A stretch of DNA of 64,000 bases from Trileptium ribeirensis. Taxonomy: Eukaryota > Nematoda > Enoplea > Enoplida > Thoracostomopsidae. Below the pieces are notes generated by a model that made no database searches, was not told the DNA's origin, and saw only the letters and a program-made list of their open reading frames with translations. The first letter of the stretch is position 1; each line of letters begins with the position of its first letter. Made by a program: the position numbers and the translations under genes. Shown in pieces: positions 36,636 through 47,989 of the stretch. Where the stretch lies: NCBI GenBank assembly GCA_030248225.1, contig JASANE010029210.1:26150-90149 (forward strand), in the 5' to 3' direction.

Positions 36636-37067
36636 TTGCACCCGTCTCCAATTTTAGATTCCCAAATACATTATAACCGAAACCGACTTACCTTTACTCA
36701 AAAAAGAATTGGCGAGCTCTGTATTTTGGAAAATTGTTTTCAGATGATGTTCGAGGCTGATTTTAGCATAAGCATGGACAGCAAACATTATAACCGTAAT
36801 CCACTTACTTTCACTCAAAAAAGAATTGGCGAGCTCTGTATTTTGGAAAATTGTTTTCACATGATATTCGAGGCTGATTTTAGCATAAGCATGGACAGCA
36901 AACATTATAACCGGAACCCACTTACCTTCACTCAAAAAAGCATTGGCGAGGTCTGTATTTTGAAAAATTGTTTTCAGATGATGTTCGAGGCTGATTTTAG
37001 CATAAGCATGGACAGCAAACATGTCTGCATCCGAAGCTTTATTGATCCATTAATTAAATATAAATAA
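36636..37067 (+). CDS. Possible exon: three 39-residue repeats (unknown)
   Basis: Three exact-period 117-bp units (36669-36785, 36786-36902, 36903-37019) keep one plus frame open across 143 codons. Each unit encodes a 39-residue repeat containing HYNRN, LTFTQK, IGE(L/V)CIL, NCF and FEADFSISMDSK. The frame has no ATG before the first repeat (the upstream edge is a TTG), so as a gene it would need an upstream exon. The minus strand is also open (37022-36654, starting with ATG). Units 1 and 2 differ at seven bases: four are silent in the plus frame and none in the minus frame, which weakly favours plus-strand coding. I recognise no family, and it may be a non-coding minisatellite whose period happens to be a multiple of three. 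Confidence 0.3.
   Translation: MHPSPILDSQIHYNRNRLTFTQKRIGELCILENCFQMMFEADFSISMDSKHYNRNPLTFTQKRIGELCILENCFHMIFEADFSISMDSKHYNRNPLTFTQKSIGEVCILKNCFQMMFEADFSISMDSKHVCIRSFIDPLIKYK
36669..37019. repeat. Tandem array, 3 x 117 bp
   Basis: The units start with CATTATAACCG at 36669, 36786 and 36903, with no length change between units. Identity is high, with 7 differences between units 1 and 2. Confidence 0.93.
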
Positions 37068-37069
37068 AA

Positions 37070-40000
37070 TAAAAAGCAGTCTAAAACAACGAGGTACTAA
37101 TTAATGCATTAATATTTGTTCATGCCTTAAAAGCTTCTGCTATATATTCTTAAACCCACCGCGCGCCAAGGTATTTTAGTATTTCGGGAGAATATAAATC
37201 TAACTTAATCGCAAGAACGAACTATGAACTGCTGAGAGAGCTTAACCAAACTTAAGTTACGCAAGCTATTATAATTTAATTACAGATTGGTCTGACAAAG
37301 ATGTGACAATAATAGTTAGATTAAAGCATTGTTTCAAAACCGTCACAATATATTGATGCAATTAAGCTGCAGCATTGAATGCGCAATGGCGTGCTCACGT
37401 TTCTGCCCTGTTGCAGTCGGCTCATAGATCCATGGCAGTGGTTAGATCACTTTTGTAATATATGAAATAGTGATATGAGTGATTTATATTACTTTTAGCT
37501 AGGCTGTGGTCTTATAGCCTCAATTACTTCGCTTAACCTTATAATCACTGCTTCGTCTTACCCATAAATGCACATTAGGTTTTACAAAATAGTATTTATA
37601 TGGCAGTTCGATCACAACATGAAGCAGCGGCAATGTACGACGCCGGATTGACCTGTATAAATATATTTTTGTGTAGCACCACAATATTTAGTAAAGTGTT
37701 GTGCACCGGCGGCTGAGGCCTGCCAGAGTACTACCAAAATCTGGTGGCCCGAAATTGTCCCAATAGGCCGGATGGTATTCGGGCTGCCCAGTGTGTATCG
37801 TGCGCTGTGCGTGTCAAATTTATACAAAGTTTAGCATATATATAAATTAAATACAGTTTCAAAAATTTATTATAGCAAGGCGCGACTTTCAATCAATGAA
37901 CGTACGTGGTACAAAATTTGGCACTTGAGCTTCAAAAACCATCGGTTGGCTATATTGTATTGCACACATATACAATATAGACCACAGATGGCTATAATAC
38001 CAGTTTTGCACTGCCGTAGAAATTTTGAGCAATAGTTCTATGTTTTTGTACTACTAATATTAGTTGCTCTTCATAAATACAGTATCAATTTTTTTCTTCA
38101 TCGTTGACATTTTAAATTTTATTACAATACTAAAAGGTTAAAAGTAAATTTTGGTCTAACCCTTATGCAGCGTGAGGAAGTTCCTTACTGCAATTCCACA
38201 GCGTTAGTGTTGTGAACCGCTTTAGGATTGGAGGCGATGGATGTGACTGCTCAGCGAATGCGTAAAACTTGAGGGCTCAAAATGAGGAATAGTAAATTGC
38301 ATGCAAAATCAACGTGGAAAAGTTTTGATTTTAAAAATTTTGAAACATTTTTAATTTTAGAAAGGTTCATCGTGCTGTTCGGCATCAGCTGGAAAGCGGC
38401 TGGCACTCCGGCAAACAGCCAACACAAAGGCACGGCCAAACAATACAAGACAACATTATAGCACTTCTTTAGTATCGCCAGTGTGATTTAAGCTAATACC
38501 ATCGTTGAAATTGGATGGAGAAGCAGACGGAAAACCCAAATGGGAGTATGAACATAAATATATGGTGTGAAGTCGAATTATTAAATGCATAGATACAGTC
38601 GAATCCACGAAAATATATTATTAACAGTCATTCACTGCTCCTGTATATTAATTTATATTGCTCGTGCAGTATGTTTGAAATTGAAACTTTACAGAAAATA
38701 GCACATAAGTAGCGAATGATGACCTACCGGACAGTGTCATGCATCTGTTAAAAAAATTTAAGGTAAACGTGTGGTGCGACTTGATTGCAAATGTGATACA
38801 TAAAACCAACAATAATATATGTAGTAGATATACCTTTTAACGCGAAAATGAACTTTATATTTTGATACTTTATAATTCATTTGTTCTCCATTGATACAGT
38901 TTTTTAATCAAAAATACTAATATTATTTTTAAACGCCATTATTTTGTGGCTTCTCCAAGAAGAGCAATAAGCTGTTTCAAAAAGGAATTTGCGGTTCTAA
39001 TCGCAGAGTTTTGTCCTTCCGTCTTAAATGTGACCGGAAATGCAAAAAATACGCATTGTCCAGCAGGTTATAAAAATTGTTCAAATATCATTTTAGATAT
39101 ATCAATATTTCTTTTGGTTCTTCGGTAACATAAGTATAAAAATGGGTGTTATGGTCCAACACTGCACATTAAACTAGTAGTTTAGGTCTTGGTTTAAAGG
39201 CATTTGTTTTCATCGTGCCTTCAAAACGCTATTTTTAACCAGCTTTCTAAATCATTTTCCGCAACGCAATTCATGTATTTCCTATTGGGTATACAGTGCT
39301 ATCAGCAGTACACTTATTTTCATTTCAGAGTAACGCTCAATATGCTGGCGGGACCTGATAATTCTATTTGTTACTTTTTTCAGTTTTTCCTAAGAACTTA
39401 AGTTACGAAATTAAGGAAAGGTATATGCATATTTTAGTGTCCAACGATGAATTTTCTTATTATTAATTTGTCTCATGTTGCATAATTACTATTGACAATA
39501 TTATAGTTTAGGATATATGACCCTTCTTGGAATTTTGATAAAATTAGGTGGCATCAAATTGTAAATGAGTTCCTTAGTCCTTGCAGTTCCACTATTTTGA
39601 TTAATTTACACTCTGATATTTATTTCGTGGACATATTTTTATATGGGTAAAATAAACAAAATATTAAAATGAGAATTGAACGCAAACTGGAGAACAAAAC
39701 CAACCATCTACAGCCGATTTCGCAATGAAGAGACCGGTCATCCGAATTTACATATTGCAATAATACATAACTTGCATTTGCACCAACCGACTTTTTCAGA
39801 TTACTACTGCAGAAGCACGGCGTGTTAAAAGCGATATTTTGGACCAAATTCTCTAAGATATTGTGCATGTAATATGCAGCTTTATAACCGGTTTGAGTAC
39901 CATTTTTACAATGTGTGTGAACGTATGCTTCACGTATAGCCTTAGGGTTGTGCTAAAGGAACATGCGTTCAAACCATGAACTCTTTCAGTCAATATCTAG

Positions 40001-41900
40001 ACTTAAAATTATCAATTTGAATGTGTCATCATCGAAATACAAATGCCTGGCACATTATAGCTTATATAGTTTCATAGTTCTTGAGTAATGCCCCACGCTC
40101 ATTACAACATTTTCAGTGTAGCCTTTTAGCAAAGAAACAATTTTAAAATACTGTATAAATGTTTTTATTATCCAACATTTTTTACCAAATATCGAAATGG
40201 ATTTATTGTTTTCATTTTTTGAGAAAGTGTCTACGGTGGGTGCGCATGTGGGCATATATAAACTGCATATTTCATTCAGGTTGGAGCTGCTTGCCGTACA
40301 TTTTGTTACTGCTTTCTAACTAGTTATATAAAGCACGCGGCATTTGGCCGGTAGTGCTCACAGAATAATCTAATATGCAAGATAAGGCGTTAATTTTATC
40401 ACAAAATAGCAATATTCATGAAATCATCGTATGCCACTTAAATTTTGTGACCAGAAAGGGATAATATCCACAGCAAACACTGCTAAAATACTGCAGAGAA
40501 AATCACGTGTGTATAGAATGTCCAATTTAAAAGCATATAAAAGCCTAATTCTACGTTGGTGCAGAAGCCTACAGATGATACCTATATAGAACCTACTAGG
40601 TACAAGTACTAAAAATTTTACAAGGAAGTTTCGTTCGATACACAATTTCGTCAAAAAAAATTTATAAACACAAAAATGAATATGGTGTGGGCTGAACATA
40701 GATGATATACAAGCCAGAAACCTCATTATGGTTTTCAGACATCTATTTGATTATTCTGAATTTCTTATGCATTCCGAAAATATATAATAATAAATGTTTC
40801 TGAAATAATTAACATACCAAGAAAATAGTTAAAAATTTTCCAACAAGTGTATATGATGATAGTGGACAGACTTTTATTGCAATAACTATGTGACTATAAA
40901 ACTTTTCAAAATCCAGTTTCATCAAAATAAATGCTCACCATTTATATTACAAGCTGAGCAATTTTGGTAGCAATTTCTAAAAAAACAAAATACTGAACTT
41001 CACAACCGCAAAACAATTGTTGGAAATCGCATGAGTATTTTTGATCGGCACCTTCATTATATTGAATAAAAGTGATTAATTTCTAATGTAACTGTTTTCC
41101 ATTTCTGTAACACCAAGGAAAAGCCACGGTGAAGCAATGCTTTGTTTCAGGATAAAAATCATGGCAATTACAATTTTATATCTGCGCTTCGAAATTTAAT
41201 TAACCTTACTCGTGGTTGAAATAATTTATTAGACCATTGGAACGACAAAAAATACAAATAAAGCGTCAGACAATAGGACTGATGACTATTTGCTTTTAAA
41301 CTGATGATAAATGTCCGTTTTAATATTAATATCCTTGAAAATCCAATTAAGCGAAACCTGAGCATATCACTTTATTCACGAGGAGAGGCTTATCCTGGAT
41401 TCAAATAATTATTTTAATAAGTTTTCTCCTGCGCAAACAATGCAAAATGGCTCATACTTGTAAACATTCAACAGTGGCAGCAATTCTCTATACATAATTT
41501 CTACTACATTATTAAGCTCTGTATCGTATACGTTTTGTACTAAGTATGATATACTAAGTATACGTGTAATATACTAAGCTAATGTGTTTGAGTAAAAATG
41601 CGTATATGATACATAGGATATTTGCCATATATAGTATTTATCATATAAAATAATATATATATGATATAGCTTAAATGTGAATTTATCATTTCTATCAAAG
41701 ATTGCAGCTGGCCAGAATGTCACCCACGGAACTGTGTCTGAAGAGAAATGACTGTTCTCTGAGGATCGTAGTTAAAAGTATGAATCCGCGTTGGCAACAA
41801 AGTAAAATTCGATACAAATTGTCGAATGGTTTCATGTCACAGAAAACTATAAACTGGGTGATAAACTTTTTTACGTGAGACAATGATAAATACAAGATTT
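37070..41900. other. Non-coding block
   Basis: About 4.8 kb contain no gene I can support. The 71-codon minus frame at 37827-37612 covers a GC-richer patch without known motifs. Positions 41525-41680 are AT-rich with several TATACTAAG motifs. Confidence 0.45.
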
Positions 41901-41908
41901 TCTAAATT

Positions 41909-42351
41909 TTTGCAGTCCCCATACCACAAAACTATTGCTTCAATAATTAATAAAAGGGTTGATCTAATATGTTGCGAAACAGATTTTCCCCGAACAGGGA
42001 GACCACCGATGGCATCTTGTGATGCTTCGAATGCTGATATTTCGTATCATTTGGACAACAGGCCGACATAGTCAATTCGTCGTTGCGCTGTTGAAACCGT
42101 TATCAGCAAATCGACTGTTTTCCGAATCGTTAAAACTCTGGGTCCTTTTAGACTGATGCGAATCCTTTTTCTGAATGAGGATGATTATGACGGCAAGATT
42201 GAATTTTGTGGCAGGCGCCCGGGTTTGCAGTTAGGGTAAGTGCTATTCATCAGAAACTTTTGTTATATATGAAAGTACAGTATACCAAACACTTTTAGAT
42301 ATGTAAATTATTTGTCGTGCTGGGTCACTTTAACTTTACTTATATGGCACC
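41909..42351 (+). mobile_element. Internally deleted mariner-like copy
   Basis: This is the same family as the element at 29.8-34.6 kb. It keeps the N-terminal HTH and GRP linker (FPRTGRPPMASCD, ISKSTVFRIVKTL, FLNEDDYD). At about 42210 it jumps straight to the last codons (GAR, then a stop) and the 3' region with GTGCTGGGTCACTTTAA and the right terminal repeat ending near 42351. About 580 bp covering the whole catalytic core are missing. The left terminal repeat is not recognisable. Such derivatives need transposase in trans, which the broken copy here cannot provide. Confidence 0.8.
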
Positions 42352-42354
42352 TGT

Positions 42355-44910
42355 AGTTTTATTCAAACACACTACGACCGCCAGTCAATTGTTGAATGTC
42401 TCAATCGATCATCGTTGTCTTACAAAAATTAAAAATATCTAAAGTTAATGGACAGGAAATGTGTCTCGTCATAAAACCGTGGAGTGAACAGAAACAGCAA
42501 GATTTTCTTTACTCAAGGTTTAAAGTTGTTTTAAAGTTAAAAATTTTAAATCGATTAAAATATTAGTTTCTACGTTCTACACTCCCAGCAATTTAAAGCA
42601 TTCATGCGTACGAATCGCGTGTTATTGTTGCTGATGTACGCTGATCCGGGATGATCTGGATCGTGGATGATGGTGCCAGCAGGTCAAGCGAGTTACAGAA
42701 GGAAAGCACTTACTTGGTTGCTATATCGGTAATAATTGCCACAAGTATAAATTTTGGACAAATTTAACAGCGCAACTCCAAATGTAGTACTTACTGGATT
42801 CAGAGGAAGAAAAACTTGTTTCTCTGCGATGAAAATATTAACTTTTGGCGTGTATATACGTTCCAGGGTTGTAAGTTCTACACAACAGCATATATTGTAA
42901 GACAGAGAAATATGCGTATTTTCAAACTATCATGCATGCAATGCTGACCATAGTAATTTCAACATACCGTCCAATGTGATTTATTAAATGTGTTAGTTTT
43001 ATTGTATCTTATTTAAAATTATTAAACAACCCTGTTGTCATAAACTCTTCATTAATAAAATCAATGAGCTCATAACACAGCGATGCTTATACACTTCTCA
43101 AACTGTATTTTTTACTTTGCTCTTTTTAGTACGCCCAAGTTTTTAAGCACAGTTCACAATTGAACACCGAGGATACAAAGTAAGCTTATAGGAAATTCGG
43201 ACAGTTAAATGGCTGTTGTTGTAGGTAGTAAGAGGTTATAATTTAAATATTAGGATGCTTCATTATAAGCAGTCTTCCGCATTACTTGCTATAAATGTCG
43301 GCAATACAGCATTATTTCGTTTCACAATAACTTACTTGGACCTCTTGTAGGTATACTAACCTAAATCACAGACTGAACCGTAACTCATTGCGGCTTTCTA
43401 ATAGTAGTATCGATTAGCGGCAACAACATTGATGACTTTACTTGTATAGATAAATTAGGTTACAGCGCTTCGCACTAATGAATTTATCCACTTCAGCTAT
43501 GCAAGGATAGATATAAAATTTCAACATCGTAACGAACATGCAGCCAAAATTATTTGATCACCTGTTGTAGCGCATATTACTATGACTTTGCTGTGTTCAG
43601 GTAGAATCAGGTAAAACAATAGTAGCGGCTTAGTTGTTTTTCAGTCAAGCGTCAAGCAAGTGTCTGTCTACAGCAGGTCAGTTCAAAAACGTCTTAGCCT
43701 TTTGACGTCGCTGTAATAGACAAGTGATGCTCTCTGACAATTGGAATATTACTTTCTCCGCTCGAAATCATAAGGTATAAATGTAATTTTGAGTACTTAA
43801 TTTTTTTGAAAAAATATTTCCTAATACTATGGCTAAAATTTTTGGTACTACTTTACCAGATATTTGCGAAATTAGATAGATTCAAATTTACCACTGATGA
43901 TTTTCCTATTAACGTTGGAATTATCTTCTACTTGTCATTTTGGGAAAATCGGTCCGAACACATTTTCGGACTTGGGTACCAAAAATTACGTACCTTGGTC
44001 CTACTTAGTGGGGAAAAGATTTGAACCATTTTTGCTCCAAGTTATTTTTGGGAAATATCCCCAAAATTCACTAGCGGATCAAGAGGTAGGAGTGTGTTCG
44101 AGCACTTCTCCTCCAACCCGCTTCACCGTCAGACCTGAGCCGGGTCATCAAAAATTTATAAAAAATAGAAAATATGAACTGTGTCACAAAACTTTGTAGA
44201 TCAAGGACAGGTCGATGTCCATAGTGTCGAAGGCACGCCGGATTTGTGGGGATATATGGACGGGGGTGGTTTCCCAACTAGCTATTAATTTTTCTTTTTT
44301 ATCTTATTTTCACCAATGTTACCGCAATTTTTGCCACTTTTCCAGCTATTTTTGCCAAAAAATTCTGCCAGCCTTCGGGGAAGAGTGGACCTTCACAAGT
44401 CATGAGCCCCCCGTCAAAAATTCCTGCATGTGCAAGTGCCTAAATTATAGTAGATATCTCCTAAACATATGCGAAAAGTATATTCGCTTAATTTTGGGGT
44501 AAAATTCTGTATCAAATATATAAGTCTGTTTTCGTTTCCAGACATCCTGGGAAACATAGCCCAAAAGTTTAAAACTGTGGTCGAAAATGTTTGATACTCA
44601 GACTTCCTGTGTTGGCGTCTAGCTTATAATTATCGGTAAAGGCTCAAGATAAATTAAACCGTACCGAATTTGAACATCTCGTTATTAACAAAAATGTATT
44701 GCTTTACTCAATTTGGGTGTAACTTTACCTGCATTATGACAGAGGACGAAGGCAGTTATATGCAGCGGTGGTCCTTACCAACATGAACAAATACAAATAT
44801 TTTTGACACTTAATAACGTTACGTTGCTATCCAAATAAATTAGAACCGAAAGAATACATTAACTACAAGCTAAGGGAAACATTTTTAGTTACCCTAACAC
44901 TTGTAATAAT
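42355..44910. other. Non-coding block
   Basis: The frame at 43897-44199 crosses a GC-richer patch (44070-44270) but shows no known domain. I see nothing else. If the first exon at 45080 is real, downstream exons of that gene would lie here or further left on the minus strand, but I could not identify them. Confidence 0.4.
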
Positions 44911-44920
44911 CGAGACTTAC

Positions 44921-45080
44921 CAGCTTCGTCCAAATGATACAACAAAATCGATTTTCGACGATCGTAGCTTGATCCAAGTCCTGCTACACTACCCGTTTGC
45001 TCTGTTGGAACGTGGATGTGGCTATGGCTTTGTGCTTCGCGCATCAACTGATGTGTTAATCCTGCGGCCGTCGAGCCCAT
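44921..45080 (-). CDS. Candidate first coding exon A (MGSTAAGLTHQLMRE)
   Basis: The minus-strand frame starts at ATG 45080 (purine at -3 and G at +4). It encodes 53 residues plus one base and ends at a full-consensus donor, G|GTAAGT (GTAAGT = 44920-44915). The protein begins MGSTAAGLTHQLMRE, then has a His/Ser/Gly-rich linker (HSHIHVPTEQTG) and ends RRKSILLYHLDEA. Its start and splice phase match exon B at 57200-57098, while sequence upstream of both ATGs is unrelated. This is what is expected of alternative first exons or paralogous genes. G at position 2 would allow N-myristoylation. YHLDE occurs at the start of Dishevelled DIX domains, but that is one short motif and I do not assign the family. 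Confidence 0.6.
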
Positions 45081-45084
45081 TTCA

Positions 45085-47310
45085 AGTTATCAAATATTAA
45101 TATATGCTTGGTTCCAATTTACTTAAGTGTTCTAATTTCGGAAATAAGATGATAAATTTAAGTTTTGATATAGCTATCCGCAAATAGCAAAATACGGTCT
45201 TCTACCTACCTGCTGGAAAATCACTAATTTTGAACAGCGCAGAAACATGGAACTTATAAATATTTGGGTTCGACTGTTAGTTAAAATTTCATATTTATCG
45301 AAAACAATTTAGAGAAAAGTTTCGATGCCATTGTAAACTACCAAATCGAAACAAACCTTGTCATAAATATGACCCTGATGAACATTTTTGAAAAGACTTG
45401 TCTTTTTTAGTCCAATGGCACGAAAAATGTAGAGTGTGGTACAAAAATAAAAACTTTTTGGCCAATATATAAAAATATTGCATTCGATCATTATATTTGC
45501 ACATATTTCTAATGAGCAGAGTGATTGAAAGTTAACACTGACACCCAAATTTCATTGTCACGAACTTCAATAGAATGAAAATTGTCAAGATGTGGCTAAA
45601 TAGTGATCTACCCTAAAGGTACGACTTCCCGTTTCCAGCGAACTATATCCACCACCGTACTGTACGCTTATACCATAGTGCTTTACCAATCTGCAGAAAA
45701 CGTTACAAAGATAGGAAATTATTGTACTAATGTGTCTTAACTTCAAGTATATGTTTGATGTGGTTATCATACCTAACTACATGGACGTCAACCTGTTCAG
45801 AACAATGGCACGCATTTACTGTAATAGCATTCAGTGACCATGGCGAACAGTGTTATGCTCTAGAGCAAAGCGTTTTTATTAACATTTACTAGAGCAGATA
45901 TTTTTTTGTGAAACGAATCTCTAACTACTCACACCTAGCTATTATTCTGCATAAATTTAATATAAATCTTGAAGAACTCACAGACATGCGTGTGTCTGAC
46001 CATTTGATTCTGTTTATATTACAAAAAATGCGAAAAATATCAGCACTCCTACAGCAATTAGGCCTAATAATAACTATTTCAAATCTGTTTAACCATGTAG
46101 TTCTTAAATTGACATATGTGTGAGCACGTGCATTGCAACGCGATGCACTAACCGAGTTGTCTAGCTGCGTGCGTTTCGCTCGCTTTATGATGTTCCTTAA
46201 AGCACATAGCAGCAGCAGCACACAGACAGCGCAGCAGCTACCGTACGAAACTCGCACCAAAGCGACACAGGTTCAGTTCCCGAAGCGGCAAAAGTTCGCT
46301 CAAGACTATACAAAATTCACATTAGGTTAAGAACGAAATAGTTAAAGATTGATAGACTTAACAATTTTTTAAGCTAACATGATAGCTTGGAATATCATGT
46401 TAGCCATTAAATTGTTACAGTGAAGACAAAGTCTCAAAGTTAGCTACACAAAATTGTCAGGATGGGCGTGGAGATCAAATGCTGATCTTCACTCCTTATC
46501 CATCTCAATGAAATGTTCCTGGGGATCTCCGTGGTCACTTCAATCGCAACTTTTTAGTTTTTACCTACAATCTAACCGTCAGAATGATATAACTCATTAA
46601 ATAGAGGTGTTAGACGTTGTCGCTATCGGGCCTTTGTCTGTTGCTACAGTCCACGGTGGGTGTTCCTCTGTATACCCCATCCCCACAGGGTCACGCCCGA
46701 TAACTGACCAGAGGGAAAGCCGCGAGCCACATGCTTTTTGCTAAAAACATCGCTTTAGCGCTTGAAAAGGCACTGGGGTTAAATACAAGACCTCTCTACA
46801 CTTAGTGTACCATACAACGCTCTCGTGCAAGATGATCTGACCAGATACGTAACATTCCGGAGCCATGATACTCTGGAATGTTACTTTCAAAGCTTCGAAA
46901 ATCAACTCGTCCGAGGGTTTTTAAAACGCTTATGTATTTAATACAATAAGTTAGGAAAGTAGATAATATGATTCGCGTCATCGACAAGACGGAAGAACAA
47001 GTGAAAGCACATATTGCAGCAAACACGCCTCCGGGTGGCGATGAATCCGATGATGATCAGGATAAACCCGACGGAAAGTCACCGTCATCTCATTGCTAAT
47101 TCTGTCTTGAAACAGCCAGACATAGGTATTGTATCTGGCTTAAAAATGGTGAAAAATTTGCCAGATAGTTTTGTATTTGGCTTTAGAAGAACTGCATGAC
47201 CGGGGAGGTTGCGTATCTGGGTCCGCGTTGTATCATACATAAAAAGCTAGACAGGTCTTGTATGTAGCTATTTTGCCTTTATAAGGTTTAAACAGATGGT
47301 GTAGTTAGTA
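45085..47310. other. Non-coding block; possible 5' region of exon A
   Basis: The stretch lies upstream of exon A on the minus strand and might hold its promoter, but no element is identifiable. Around 46130-46275 the sequence is GC-richer with CAG repeats, and frames are open on both strands (46133-46330 plus, 46260-45925 minus) without known motifs. Confidence 0.35.
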
Positions 47311-47361
47311 GAAAGCCTGGGGCCCGTGATTGCCTCCTGTGCAGCTATTGGTCCCGGCCCC

Positions 47362-47412
47362 TACGGCGATGGTGTACAGTGGGCATAAGCCAACGTGGTT
47401 CAAATCCGATAT
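47362..47412 (+). other. tRNA-like fragment (B box)
   Basis: GATGGTGTACAGTGGGCATA resembles an A box and GGTTCAAATCC (47398-47408) is a perfect B box, but only about 20 nt separate them. An anticodon arm cannot fit, so this is a deleted tRNA-derived element. Confidence 0.35.
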
Positions 47413-47809
47413 CTATCCACAGCAAACTCATATTATTTGCAATTTAACCTTTGTCGGTGTCAGATGTACAACTAAACGTCAAAACATAGAATAACCTTCC
47501 ACTCGGCGTTGTGATTGCTGACGTTAAGTCATCTCCACGGCGGGGAAGATATCTCTGCTAAAATAAAATAATCTTCACTCCAAATATCTCCATTTTTATG
47601 AGCTTCCTGAACATTGTTGAGCACAATTTTCATATGTATTTAATGAGCAATATTTTAGATTTATCTTGCACGAAATAAACACTTTGTAAATGCATCAAAT
47701 AGATACTCCGCAATGTACGAGTAGCAGTATATAATGGAACAGCAATAATTTTGAGCGCAACGCAGCATACATAAGATAATATTATACATAGCCAAACTGC
47801 ATGGACGTG

Positions 47810-47985
47810 TCATCTATATGCAGGTTATGCCGTCCTCTTTATACTAAACTTAAATGTGAATTGTAGCCTAAACCAAGCTTACTATATGGGATTTATACCA
47901 AGCCTCAGAATAAGCGCGGGGCTGCCACATGATGAACCCACGAATTAAGCTTCCCCTTTTGAGGATATAACGACAAATCCTCCTG
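47810..47985 (+). repeat. Foldback-family core, diverged copy
   Basis: It shares ATGCAGGTTATGCCGTCCTC, ATACTAAACTTAAAT, GTAGCCTAAACCAAGC, AAGCGCGGGGCTGCC and GGATATAACG with the core at 10860-11010, in the same order and orientation. Confidence 0.55.
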
Positions 47986-47989
47986 ACAT

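Noticed and set aside
44921..45080. Dishevelled gene assignment for exon A
   Set aside because: Only the short YHLDE segment agrees, at the exon's end. The rest of the DIX domain is not seen nearby, so the name is not justified.
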